64,000 nt of DNA from Methylobacterium sp. 10. GTDB lineage: Bacteria; Pseudomonadota; Alphaproteobacteria; Rhizobiales; Beijerinckiaceae. Of this stretch, positions 1 through 7,511 are shown piece after piece. Each line of letters opens with the position of its first letter. Position 1 is the first letter of the stretch. A program made the position numbers and the translations under genes. The notes below the pieces were generated by a model. That model saw only the letters and a program-made list of their open reading frames with translations. It was not told the DNA's origin and made no database searches. The stretch covers positions 1,242,501 to 1,306,500 of the forward strand of contig NZ_KI912577.1 in NCBI RefSeq assembly GCF_000519085.1. Reading direction: 5' to 3'.

Positions 1-108
1 CAGGCCCGGGGTCGCTCCCTCTGGGCCTATCTGATGCAAAGGGCCAAGCCCCTGTCCGCCGACAGCAAGGATGTCGGCGCCGGGTTGGTCCAGGCGCCAC
101 TCGCGTAA
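1..108 (+). CDS. C-terminal end of a probable subtilisin-like (S8) serine protease, truncated by the window edge
   Basis: Frame 1 is open from the first base to a TAA at 106-108 and gives only about 35 residues. The segment reads LMQRAKPL...VGAGLVQAPLA. This resembles the final helix of subtilases, where a V-G-A-G-[LI]-V-x-A motif closes the catalytic domain. No catalytic residue lies inside the window, so the assignment rests on this short match and on the neighbour 75 bases downstream, which looks like an inhibitor I9-type propeptide. The function is inferred and any other enzyme ending in a similar helix remains possible. Confidence 0.4.
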   Translation, partial: QARGRSLWAYLMQRAKPLSADSKDVGAGLVQAPLA

Positions 109-183
109 TGGTCCGCGGAGGCCTATATTCGTCGGCATGGCGAGCGCCTTCGAGACGGCGGCTCGGAGACGAGGAGTAATCCG

Positions 184-420
184 ATGGCCGAGGTCGCGCT
201 GAACATGTCGGTGAGTGACCCTGATCGTTTCCAGGGCATCGTGAAGGAGGCCGAGGGTCTCGGCCTCGTCGTGCATGCGGCGTACGAGGATCTGGGCATC
301 GTCAGCGGGTCTATCGACAGCGGCGCGGTGGCGAGCCTCAGGCGAATTTCGGGCCTCACGCTGGAAGCCGACCGGACCGTCTCCGCGATGCCGTTCCGCG
401 ACCGGGCCGTGCGCTCATAG
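184..420 (+). CDS. Small stand-alone I9-like (subtilase propeptide-type) protein
   Basis: The 78-residue product has no signal peptide and no membrane segment. Its pattern is beta-alpha-beta-beta-alpha-beta: an N-terminal strand (VALNMSVSD), a helix with GIVKEAEGLGL, a strand VVSGSID-like turn, a second helix AVASLRRI, and a final strand GLTLEADRTVSAM. That is the fold order of peptidase inhibitor I9 propeptides, which chaperone and inhibit subtilases; the last strand resembles the propeptide C-terminus that occupies the protease cleft. The ATG at 184 has a GAGGAG-type ribosome binding site just upstream. It follows the putative subtilase end by 75 bases in the same direction, so co-transcription and a chaperone/inhibitor role in trans are likely. 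Similar small proteins are often misnamed ketohydroxyglutarate aldolase. The family call is by pattern, not by search. Confidence 0.55.
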   Translation: MAEVALNMSVSDPDRFQGIVKEAEGLGLVVHAAYEDLGIVSGSIDSGAVASLRRISGLTLEADRTVSAMPFRDRAVRS

Positions 421-432
421 GTCTGTTGACGC

Positions 433-1710
433 TCACATCCGCCGGATCCTCGGCTCGGCCCTCTGGCCCAGCATCAGGTGGGTGAGGGCCCAGACGAGGG
501 CGTCGAGGCGATCGGGGGAGGCGCCGCTGGAGAGGCCGTCCGGACCGAAATCGCAGAGCTCGTCCTCGAGCGCCGGCAGACTGCCGACGTGATGGACGCG
601 GCCCTGCGCGTAGAGCACCGAGACCGGCTCGGCCCGCAGATACTTGCCGCGCGTCGCCCGCACCGGGATCACCGGCACCGCGGCATCCACCTCGGCGATG
701 ACCGCGATGGCCATCTCGCCGCCCTGGTTGATCTCGACCACGAGGCTGTCCGCCTCCAGGCGATGGTAGAGGGCCAGGGCCGCGCCGGCCCAGGCCTGCG
801 GGCTCGCCCGGCCGATCGTGGCGTCGGCGACGACGTAGGCATGCCCGTTGGCCCCCAGCCCCGCGGCGACGATCCCGCAGGCATCCGCCCCCGCCTTCGA
901 GGAGGCGGGCGGGTCCACCGCCACCACGATCCGCCCGAGCTCCGGCATCCGGTCGATGCGGGAGGCCTCGATCCCCTCCCGCGTCCACAGGGCGTCGGGC
1001 CGGTCCTCGATCAGTTCGCCGTCGAGCTCCTGGCGCCCGAGCCGCGTGCCGGCATAGCGCCCGACCACGGTGTCGAGGAAGGACGGCGCCAGGTTGGCCG
1101 CGTTGTCGGCGGTGCGCGAGCGGCTCACCACTGTGAGCGGGTCGGAAAGGATGCGGCGGATCAGCGGGATCGGCCGGGGGGTGGTGGTGACGAGGTTGCG
1201 CGGCCGGTCGCCGAGGCGCAGGCCGAACTGGATCATGTCGTAGGTGGCGTCCGGCCGGCGCCATTTGGCGATCTCGTCGGACCAGGCGGCGCCGAATTGC
1301 GGCCCGCGCAAAGAATCCGGCTCCTCGGCCGAGAAGGCCAGGGCCACGGCGCCGTTGGCCCATTCGAGCCGCCGCCGGGAAGGCGACCAGAGCGGCCGCG
1401 ACCCGGAGAGGGACAGCAGGCCGGACGGCCCCTCGATCATCACGTCGCGCACGTCGGCATAGGTCTCGCCGATGAGGGCGATGCGGCCCACCGCCCCCGC
1501 GCAAAAGGCGGGGTCGCCCCCGGCCAGCGCCCGCACCCATTCGGCCCCCGTGCGGGTCTTGCCCGAGCCGCGCCCGCCGATCACCGCCCAGGTGGTCCAG
1601 TCCCCCCGCGACGGGCAGGGCGGCAGCTGGTCGGTCCGGGCGTTATGGAGCCAGTCCGAGGCCAGCGCACGGATCAGGTGCGGCGGCAGGCTCGCCAGGA
1701 AGCCCGGCAT
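433..1710 (-). CDS. Terminase large subunit, gene-transfer-agent (orfg2) type
   Basis: This ATP-driven DNA-packaging motor has a Walker A motif GGRGSGKTR near the N-terminus, an acidic Walker B region (AAWSDEIAKW), a TTTPRP motif typical of terminase ATPase domains, and a C-terminal RNase H-like nuclease domain starting at AVDPPAS with later acidic residues (VEINQGGE, DRLDALVWAL). The length of about 425 residues fits alphaproteobacterial GTA terminases. The frame is open to 1833; I chose the ATG at 1710 because it precedes the family-like FLASLPPHL segment, with 1737 as alternative. It overlaps the small-subunit-like gene by 68 bases. The gene ends 12 bases from the convergent I9-like gene, so the portal, capsid and tail genes that normally follow in a GTA cluster are absent here. 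Confidence 0.85.
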   Translation of the reverse strand: MPGFLASLPPHLIRALASDWLHNARTDQLPPCPSRGDWTTWAVIGGRGSGKTRTGAEWVRALAGGDPAFCAGAVGRIALIGETYADVRDVMIEGPSGLLSLSGSRPLWSPSRRRLEWANGAVALAFSAEEPDSLRGPQFGAAWSDEIAKWRRPDATYDMIQFGLRLGDRPRNLVTTTPRPIPLIRRILSDPLTVVSRSRTADNAANLAPSFLDTVVGRYAGTRLGRQELDGELIEDRPDALWTREGIEASRIDRMPELGRIVVAVDPPASSKAGADACGIVAAGLGANGHAYVVADATIGRASPQAWAGAALALYHRLEADSLVVEINQGGEMAIAVIAEVDAAVPVIPVRATRGKYLRAEPVSVLYAQGRVHHVGSLPALEDELCDFGPDGLSSGASPDRLDALVWALTHLMLGQRAEPRIRRM

Positions 1711-2371
1711 CCGGCCGCTCGCCGCAGCATGCCGCATAGCGCGCCGCGATTGCCGCGCGCAGGGCCGGCAGATCGTCCTCACGGGTGTCGTCGGCGGGTA
1801 AGCGGGACGTCGCATGGTTCCGCTCCCTGTCATCGCCGGAGAGGTCGTCGAGCAGCCGTTTTAGGCCGCCGAGGTCGCGCAGCACCTTCGCCGAATCGAG
1901 GCCCGGCGGCGTCTCGCCGGTCAGCGCCGCGTCGAACCGCGCGATCTGGCGGCCGATATGGGCGCGCAGGGCCTCGCCCAGATTTTCCGTCACGCGCGCC
2001 GCCGAAGGCGGCGCCCCGCCCTTCGGCGGGTGCGGCACCGGGCTGGCGCGCGGCCTCCGCTCGAATCCGCAGGCGCGGAACAGGGCCGGCGCGCCGACGA
2101 CTGTGCCGCCGAGCGCCACCGCCAGGGTCGCGGTCTCGACCTCCGCCATCCCGTAGAGCTTGGCCACGGCACGCCGTCTCGCGGGCGCCCATGCCCCGGG
2201 GTCGAGGCGGCGCGCTGCGTCGCTCACCCCCTCGCGCCAGCCATGCTGGCGGTTCCAGGTGCTGATCGTCTGGGGGCGGACCCCCGTCCGCTCCGCGATC
2301 TCGCGGCCGGTCATGCTCGTCGTCCGCATCAATTGCTCGACGAGCCGGCGTGTTTCCAGGGGAAGCTCCAT
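1643..2371 (-). CDS. Helix-turn-helix protein, probable terminase small subunit-like (GTA orfg1 position)
   Basis: The 242-residue product starts with an HTH: a helix EQLMRTTSM followed by GREIAERTGVRPQTISTW, the typical resolvase/terminase-small type recognition unit. The central part is helical and charged, and the C-terminal third is proline- and alanine-rich and looks disordered. Position directly before, and overlapping, the large terminase gene on the same strand suggests it recognises DNA for packaging. A GC-rich inverted repeat within the gene (about 1996-2032, GCCGAAGGCGGC / GCCCTTCGGCGGG) encodes a low-complexity PHPPKGGAPPS linker. The ATG at 2371 is the only clear start. Other HTH regulators cannot be excluded from sequence alone. 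Confidence 0.6.
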   Translation of the reverse strand: MELPLETRRLVEQLMRTTSMTGREIAERTGVRPQTISTWNRQHGWREGVSDAARRLDPGAWAPARRRAVAKLYGMAEVETATLAVALGGTVVGAPALFRACGFERRPRASPVPHPPKGGAPPSAARVTENLGEALRAHIGRQIARFDAALTGETPPGLDSAKVLRDLGGLKRLLDDLSGDDRERNHATSRLPADDTREDDLPALRAAIAARYAACCGERPDAGLPGEPAAAPDPCAGLGLAP

Positions 2372-2622
2372 CTCGCTGCCCCTCTCGTCACACTTCTTGA
2401 GCGTTCCTCATTGATACCCGAGGAGCGTCACGGTGTCAATCATAAATTCCTATTTTAGGATTTTTAAGATGGTGGTTGGCGCGAAGGTGGAGCGGCGGTG
2501 GGAAGTCTGACGCGTAGTCGCGTCTACTCCCGATTCTTAGCAGATTCTGGGAAAGGCCGGTTTCAGGCCACCTTGCGCGACAGAGATCATAATTGGGTTG
2601 GCTGGAGATCTGCAGTGCGGTT
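2372..2622. other. Intergenic stretch, nothing recognisable
   Basis: This is the part of the gap between the terminase pair and the helicase module that lies outside the open fragment described at 2623-2870. Base composition is less GC-rich than the flanks. I see no tRNA, no convincing hairpin terminator and no open frame with family-like features. Confidence 0.5.
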
Positions 2623-2870
2623 TCAGGTAACAAAACAAGGGAGCCGACATTCATTCCAATGGCGGCGCTTGGTAGCTCCGCTCCATGAGCGCGGGCGTTG
2701 GCTCAGCGCCTGAAAATTGCCCCTTAGCTTAGCTAGCAACTCTGTCGTAAAGGCGGGTGCGCCTAGCGCTCGCTTGATATGATCGAGATCGTCAAACGAC
2801 GGGACGGTGACGTCCTCCAGATACCAAAAAAGTCCGGCGTGAAGTAAATTTCGCCGAAACCGCGGAGTGA
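2623..2870 (-). pseudogene. Open coding-like fragment without a start codon, third frame of the helicase module
   Basis: Downstream of the zinc-protein gene, in a different frame, the minus strand stays open for about 85 codons to a TGA at 2623-2625. It translates to a protein-like stretch beginning FRRNLLHAGLFWYLEDV, followed by VPSFDDLDHIKRALG and TTELLAKLRGNF. The mix of hydrophobic and charged residues looks like a real helical C-terminus. No ATG, GTG or TTG lies in frame between the preceding gene and this stretch. It is therefore either the 3' remnant of a gene whose start was lost, or it is reached by frameshifting from the zinc-protein gene. I do not recognise the family. Confidence 0.35.
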
Positions 2871-3119
2871 TTAATCGTCGTCGGGGACGACCGTGACGCT
2901 GCCGTTGATGGCCTCGAGAAGAGATGCGATCTTGGCTGCATCCCGCTCCAGAATGCGCTTACCGCATTCGAGACAGTAGTTGTCCCACCCCCGGTCCTTT
3001 CTCACTGCTAACCGACGTTGTCCTTTCGTCAACTTATGGCTACCATTGCCCTGGCATTCGTGCGCCCGCTGAACGATGTCAATCTGAACGTTGGTGACGA
3101 GCGACCGAATTCTAGGCAC
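2871..3119 (-). CDS. Small zinc-binding protein coupled to the SF2 helicase
   Basis: This protein of about 82 residues carries a compact set of likely metal ligands: H-x-C near residues 20-22, a histidine six residues later (SHKL), then Y-C-x-x-C-G about 20 residues on. The central KGQRRLAV segment resembles the beta strand of PARP-type or treble-clef zinc fingers. It ends in a short acidic tail (PDDD). A GGAGG ribosome binding site sits inside the 3' end of the helicase gene, six bases before the GTG at 3119; a TTG at 3122 is the other option. The overlap of about 10 bases with the helicase stop implies translational coupling and a shared function. A nucleic-acid or helicase adaptor role is inferred. 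Confidence 0.7.
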   Translation of the reverse strand: MPRIRSLVTNVQIDIVQRAHECQGNGSHKLTKGQRRLAVRKDRGWDNYCLECGKRILERDAAKIASLLEAINGSVTVVPDDD

Positions 3120-4908
3120 CAAATACCTCCGTCACGGCCTGCGCGACCAGGGCATCAAACTGGGCGTTCACGTGGTCGAGTTGTTGCTGGGACAGCTCGC
3201 TGCGTTCCCCTGCGCCGACCCCGAGAAGCGTGTGGATGTGCCGGTCAATGGCCGACTTCAGGACGACGAAGTTCGTCCGGCTCCGTCGCTGACTATCTAG
3301 ATCCCGGCCTTGATGATTGACCCCGCGACGCGCGAAGATTCGTCCAACCTCAGTCTGAACGCGGGTGTCGAGGGAGGCGCGCGACGCTTGGCGTTGCCGA
3401 ACTCGAGTGACGTCCACCGGCTCCAACCGACGCATAGCGCCGGCGACGGTATCCGGGTCGTATCCCCGCTCCTGAAGCTGTCGAATCAGGGCGAGCGCCT
3501 CCTCGTCCTCCTCAATTAGCGGGATCTCTTGAATGTGCACTTCGGACTGGAATCTGACATCCATTCCCTCGTTCAGATCGCGCGGGACCGGCTCCACCTC
3601 GATCTCGTTCCGGTTTGTAAAGTCGAGTCCCTCCATAGGGAGCAACTCGTCAAAGAACTCTTGGTCTGCGTTAGTATACGTCTGGAAGTCGGTCCACCGT
3701 TGGGCGCAGTTGGCACCGGCATGGAAGACGACAACCCCGCGGTTGACCGCGTCGTTTGGGGCATTCTGAGTGACGACCCGCATTATGCGGCCGACGAACT
3801 GCACGAACGGCGACAGGTTGCCGAACATGCTGAAGACAGCAGCTACGGCCAGCGGCGGGTGATCGAAGCCTTCGCCAAGTTTCCTGACCTGCACGATCAC
3901 GTCGAGTTCGTTATTTTCGAGTCTGCGCAGGACACGCGCATTGGCAGTGCCTTCCTCCCTCGAATGTACAAAATCAGCGCGACGGGTGCGTGCCCGATAG
4001 GCCTCGACGATCTGGCGGCAGTGCTCGTAGTTCAACGCCGAGGCGATGATCTTCAGGTTGGTGTTGCTTGACTCGCGACGCAGCCGGTCGAGTTCTCGGA
4101 TCGAGGCGTCAACGATGGTGTTTAGCGTCTCGGTCGAGGTAACTATGCTCCGCCGGAAGTCGGCGTCGTCTTCGCCGAGACGGCGTACTTCTTCGAGGTC
4201 GACCTCGATCTCCTGTCCGTCCTCACGTCGGACATAGCGCAGGGTGCGAGGGTTCAGGACCACGGCCTTGAGCCGCTTCACGTAGCCTTCACGTATCGCC
4301 CTCGCCACTGGGTAAGAATAAATGATCCGACCGGCCATGATTTGGCCGTCCGCACGCATCGGCGTCGCGCTAAAGTTGAGCACGCGGGCCGCAGGAAACG
4401 CCGCCTTCAGCGCGTCCCAAGACTGGGCGACATTGTGGTGCCCCTCGTCGAAAAGGATCAGGTCGAAGAAGTCGTTGGGAAGCGATGTCAGCCAACGGTT
4501 CCCGGCGCCCTGTAGCTGCTGGATGTTCGTGACGACAATCTCGGCGACGTCGAGGTCGGATCGGTTCGCCGTCGTTCCGCGGATCTCGACGAGTTCGGGC
4601 CACGGCCCGCCGTTCAAAACGTTCCGGATGCGATAGAACATATCGTCCTTCGCCGGATCAAAAGTGTTGTGAAGTTGCTGCGCGATATGAAGGTTTGGTG
4701 CGACCACCAGGGTGCGGCGCGATCGGAAGGCAAACGGTGCGAGCGCGATGGTTCCCGACTTGCCGCAGCCAACGGGTAAAACTACACCCGCTTCGCGATC
4801 CGTTTCGGCTGCGAACTCCGCGATACGGGCAAAGGCTTCGCGCTGGGGCGCCCGGATTAGCTGATTACCTTCGACAGCAGGTGTACGCGTCTCGAACGGA
4901 CTAGGCAC
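3112..4908 (-). CDS. DEAD/DEAH-box (SF2, ResIII-like) helicase of an accessory module
   Basis: The 598-residue protein has the SF2 motif series: Q-like region LIRAPQREAF, Walker A PVGCGKSGT near residue 47, motif Ia VVAPNLHIAQQ, motif II FDEGHHN near 155, motif III NFSATP, motif V region VRKLGEGFDHPP, and motif VI QFVGRIMRV. No nuclease, methylase or HNH motif is visible. The last 150 residues are a charged helical domain with no family I recognise. The gene starts at a GTG with AAGGTGG upstream. Base use is less GC-rich than in the flanks and the module is bordered by 500-base gaps, which is compatible with horizontal gain. Families with this architecture often sit in phage-defence islands, but a housekeeping repair role is also possible. 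Confidence 0.85.
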   Translation of the reverse strand: MPSPFETRTPAVEGNQLIRAPQREAFARIAEFAAETDREAGVVLPVGCGKSGTIALAPFAFRSRRTLVVAPNLHIAQQLHNTFDPAKDDMFYRIRNVLNGGPWPELVEIRGTTANRSDLDVAEIVVTNIQQLQGAGNRWLTSLPNDFFDLILFDEGHHNVAQSWDALKAAFPAARVLNFSATPMRADGQIMAGRIIYSYPVARAIREGYVKRLKAVVLNPRTLRYVRREDGQEIEVDLEEVRRLGEDDADFRRSIVTSTETLNTIVDASIRELDRLRRESSNTNLKIIASALNYEHCRQIVEAYRARTRRADFVHSREEGTANARVLRRLENNELDVIVQVRKLGEGFDHPPLAVAAVFSMFGNLSPFVQFVGRIMRVVTQNAPNDAVNRGVVVFHAGANCAQRWTDFQTYTNADQEFFDELLPMEGLDFTNRNEIEVEPVPRDLNEGMDVRFQSEVHIQEIPLIEEDEEALALIRQLQERGYDPDTVAGAMRRLEPVDVTRVRQRQASRASLDTRVQTEVGRIFARRGVNHQGRDLDSQRRSRTNFVVLKSAIDRHIHTLLGVGAGERSELSQQQLDHVNAQFDALVAQAVTEVFGA

Positions 4909-5442
4909 GGTTAGCCACCTTCTGATTGCAGCCTTGCACCCTCTTCGAGTTTCCTCCCCGTGGCAAGATGATCGGGCTAACCGCCCACAGCATGCAGTTG
5001 ATTCTGGCTATTCTCCGTCGACCAACTCATCGATCAGGTCCTCGGTAAACTCAGTTAACCTAAGGCAACATGTCGACCGGGGTCCCGCGCATCGCTTACC
5101 AATCCTAAAACCGGTCACCGGCAAAAGCCTCCCAGACGACCTCGCTGGCAATTACATCGTGCCCGCATCATTCGGGTGATTAATCCCCAGCCCTATGTCC
5201 GCTTTGGGTGGGGCTCGCAACAACATGTACGACTAGGTTGAGTCGGAGGCGAAACGTCCGCTTCAGCGCGTAAGGCCAGGGTCCGCTTGCCACCTTGAGC
5301 AGGTCTCCCACGCTGGCGCCCAACCTCGGACATCACTCGCTTTGATCGGCAAGGGAATGGGGCTTGGTCATCACGCGCGCGGGGCCAGGCCGCCTCGCGC
5401 CACCGCCGCCCGTCGACGGCGGATCGCGTCAGGCTTCCCCGC
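4909..5442. other. Gap upstream of the helicase module
   Basis: No gene is supported here. On the minus strand near 5018-5075 there is a short open run ending LTEFTEDLIDELVDGE before a TAG, which could be the tail of a lost gene, but it is too short to call. The helicase promoter should lie in the first 150 bases. No tRNA or att-like direct repeat was found by eye. Confidence 0.4.
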
Positions 5443-5955
5443 TCAAGCCGGGATCGCATCAGCGCTCGGCGGCGTCCGGGGGCGGGGCATGATCGTCGCC
5501 GGGCAGGGCGGCGGCTCGTCGTCGTCGTTGCGGCGACGCGGGCGGAGATAGTGGTGCAGGTTCGCGAGGCGCGGCCGGCGGCGAGGGGCGGGGCGACGGG
5601 TGCCGGGGGCGGCCGTCTCCGGTGGCACATCCCCGTCGATCTCGGCGAGCGCCGCGAGCAGGGCATCGACGGTCACCGGCTCGGCCCTGGCCCCGGTGAG
5701 GCAGCGCAGGCCCGGGGCGTTCTCGAGGGCGCAGGCATCCGAGACCCAGGAGGCCAGGATCGTCCGCTTCTCCTCGCGGGTCAGGAGCGGGTGCGCCAGC
5801 ACCTCGCGCGGATGACGAAACACGTCCCCGGGCGCCACCAGCGCCTGCCACGCCTCGAACGAGGCGGGCTGGGTCGCCGCGGGGTTCATGGGGCCGTTCA
5901 TCAGGCCGGACGTTCCGAGGCCGGAACGGGACAGGTGCGTCTCCTTCATCGACAT
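5443..5955 (-). CDS. Conserved hypothetical protein downstream of Hsp20
   Basis: The 170-residue cytosolic protein has an ordered core at roughly residues 30-110 containing HPREVLAHPLLTREEKR and ILASWVSDACALENAPGLR. That is a helical signature I associate with small uncharacterised proteins of Rhizobiales. The C-terminal third is rich in proline, arginine and aspartate and is probably disordered. The ATG at 5955 has GGAGG seven bases upstream. It lies 101 bases downstream of the Hsp20 gene on the same strand and may be its operon partner, suggesting a stress role. No enzymatic motif is seen. Confidence 0.65.
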   Translation of the reverse strand: MSMKETHLSRSGLGTSGLMNGPMNPAATQPASFEAWQALVAPGDVFRHPREVLAHPLLTREEKRTILASWVSDACALENAPGLRCLTGARAEPVTVDALLAALAEIDGDVPPETAAPGTRRPAPRRRPRLANLHHYLRPRRRNDDDEPPPCPATIMPRPRTPPSADAIPA

Positions 5956-6056
5956 GATCGATCCTCCCTGAGGGCCGTGAGGCAGGACTGGAAAATGGAT
6001 GCGCCCCTCGCGGGCCCGGAGGCCCCCGAGGGTATTTTTGGTGGGTCGGGTGCGGA

Positions 6057-6557
6057 TCAGGCGGCTTTGGCGCGGTCCTCGACCTGCGCGGGCGCCTCGT
6101 CCTGAACATGGGTGTTGTCCTGGCCGATGGGGCTCGTCGCGCCGGCGATGGCGATGCGGCGGGGCTTGAAGGCCTCGGGCACCTCGCGCACGAGGTCCAC
6201 GGTCAGCAGCCCGTTGTCGAGGCTGGCTCCCGTGACCTTCACGTGGTCGGCCAGGTTGAAGGTCTGCCGGAACGGCCGCGTCGCGATCCCGCGATGGAGA
6301 TAGGCGCGCTCCCCGTCCTGACCCGTTTTCTGGCCGGTCACCTGAAGCACGGTGTCGTGCTGCGTCAGGTCGATCTCATCCGGGGTGAAGCCCGCCACCG
6401 CCATGGTGATGCGATAGGCATCGTCGGCCACCTTCTCGATATTGTAGGGCGGCCAGGTCGTCGACGGCTCGATCCGGGTCGCCTGGTCGAGCAGCGAGAT
6501 CATGCGGTCGAAACCGACGGTCGAGCGGTAGAGCGGTGCGAAATCCAAGGTCCTCAT
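6057..6557 (-). CDS. Small heat-shock protein, Hsp20 / alpha-crystallin family
   Basis: This 166-residue ATP-independent holdase keeps unfolding proteins soluble in the cytoplasm. The N-terminal arm MRTLDFAPLYRSTVGFDR is the typical class A rhizobial/IbpA start. The alpha-crystallin domain spans about residues 38-140, with YNIEKVADDAYRITMAVAGF, the E-[IL]-D-[LI] strand, the GIATRPFRQTF segment and the GLLTVDLVREVPE strand. The usual I-x-I C-terminal motif appears as RRIAI. AGGAGG lies eight bases before the chosen ATG. The open frame continues upstream into repeat sequence, but the ribosome site and family alignment fix the start here. Heat-shock control is expected, though I could not assign a promoter with confidence. 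Confidence 0.95.
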   Translation of the reverse strand: MRTLDFAPLYRSTVGFDRMISLLDQATRIEPSTTWPPYNIEKVADDAYRITMAVAGFTPDEIDLTQHDTVLQVTGQKTGQDGERAYLHRGIATRPFRQTFNLADHVKVTGASLDNGLLTVDLVREVPEAFKPRRIAIAGATSPIGQDNTHVQDEAPAQVEDRAKAA

Positions 6558-6721
6558 GACCACATCCTCCTGAAGAGCAACGTGATGACACAGGCCGCCG
6601 GACACCGTGTCCGGCGCCAAGGTGCGAGCCGATCGTGGCCTCGCACGCGTGAAACGCGGCGGGCGGGGTGCGGTTCCCGGCCGATGTGGATTTTTTTCGC
6701 GGTGTGAGGGGCCGGGCTGCG

Positions 6722-6928
6722 GCTCCGCCCCCCGCTGCAAGGGGATACTGGGTTCACACATCTGCTCGTGCAGGCAGACCGCGTCCCTCTCCCCCTTGTG
6801 GGGAGAGGCTAGGAGTGGGGGTGGCTCCGCCAGCCTCCGCAGCAGGAGGAGGGTCGCCCGACCACCCCCACCTCCAACTCCTCCCCACAAGGGGGAGGAG
6901 GGCCCCGCGCATCCCGCGAGACCTGTGA
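6722..6928. repeat. GC-rich palindromic intergenic repeat, copy 1
   Basis: The element carries inverted arms: CTCCCCCTTGTGGGGAG near 6790-6806 and CTCCCCACAAGGGGGAG near 6880-6898. These can also pair with each other over the intervening GGGGGTGG / CCACCCCC arms. The same sequence, including the flanking CATCTGCT...GCAGACC and GGGTCG-CCGACC parts, recurs in a rearranged form at 26006-26435. It fills the gap between the Hsp20 gene and the next gene upstream and resembles rhizobial BIME/REP-like elements. Confidence 0.8.
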
Positions 6929-6954
6929 CAGCGTCGCTGCGAAGGGCCGCCCGA

Positions 6955-7416
6955 TCAGCGGGCACCGGAAAATTGCTTGATCACCGCGAGGGGGGCGGAC
7001 GGGGCCGGCCACAGGACGAGGCGGTAATGGTCCTCGCCGTCCAGGCCATCGTCGGTGAGGGTGCCGAGGCCGCCGAAATACGCGCGGACGCGGTAGGTGC
7101 CGGGGGCCACCGACAGGATGTCGATCGATCCGCCGGTGCATTCGTGGATCTCGAGCCGGCCCGAGGGCAGGTCGAGGCTCGCTTCCGCCACATGGTCCCA
7201 CAGGTCGAGGGCCTCGTCGGGCGGCCCGTCGACGATGTCGAGTTCCACCGGCACGGACATGTTGCGCTCGGGCTGGATCACCACGAGGAACGGCGCCGCC
7301 TTGATCCTCCGCTGGAGATCGTCGTCGGTGTAATCCAGTGCCGTGTCGGGGCTCTCGGCCTGATCCCAGAGATAGAACTGGTGGTAGTCGGCGAAAATCT
7401 CGTAGCGCTTCTGCAT
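6955..7416 (-). CDS. Conserved hypothetical protein, possibly ComJ-like
   Basis: The 153-residue cytosolic protein begins MQKRYEIFADYHQFYLWDQ and contains PVELDIVDGPPD, GRLEIHECTGG and GTYRVRAYFGGL. This series of beta strands forms a probable sandwich. I associate the start EIFADYHQFYL and the GTYRVR strand with widespread small proteins that are sometimes linked to ComJ (a nuclease inhibitor family); that link is from memory and uncertain. The frame stays open far upstream only because of high GC; the ATG at 7416 begins the recognisable domain. It stands alone, with the MFS gene 95 bases further upstream on the same strand. Confidence 0.7.
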   Translation of the reverse strand: MQKRYEIFADYHQFYLWDQAESPDTALDYTDDDLQRRIKAAPFLVVIQPERNMSVPVELDIVDGPPDEALDLWDHVAEASLDLPSGRLEIHECTGGSIDILSVAPGTYRVRAYFGGLGTLTDDGLDGEDHYRLVLWPAPSAPLAVIKQFSGAR

Positions 7417-7511
7417 GGCATCGCTCCCGCTGGCGGGACCGGAATAGGACGTTCGCCCGGCTTTCGCGATCAATCCGTCCGATGGCGGTGCGAAGGCCGG
7501 TCGCGTGGCGG

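Noticed and set aside
356..2265. Long antisense open frames over the terminase genes
   Set aside because: They arise from high GC and codon bias; translations are arginine/proline-rich and match no fold, while the terminase frame has full motifs.
5018..5075. Short minus-strand frame ending LTEFTEDLIDELVDGE
   Set aside because: Too short and without start or homology; may be a gene tail but cannot be supported.
6558..6965. N-terminal extension of Hsp20
   Set aside because: It is encoded by the intergenic repeat, and a strong AGGAGG fixes the start at 6557.
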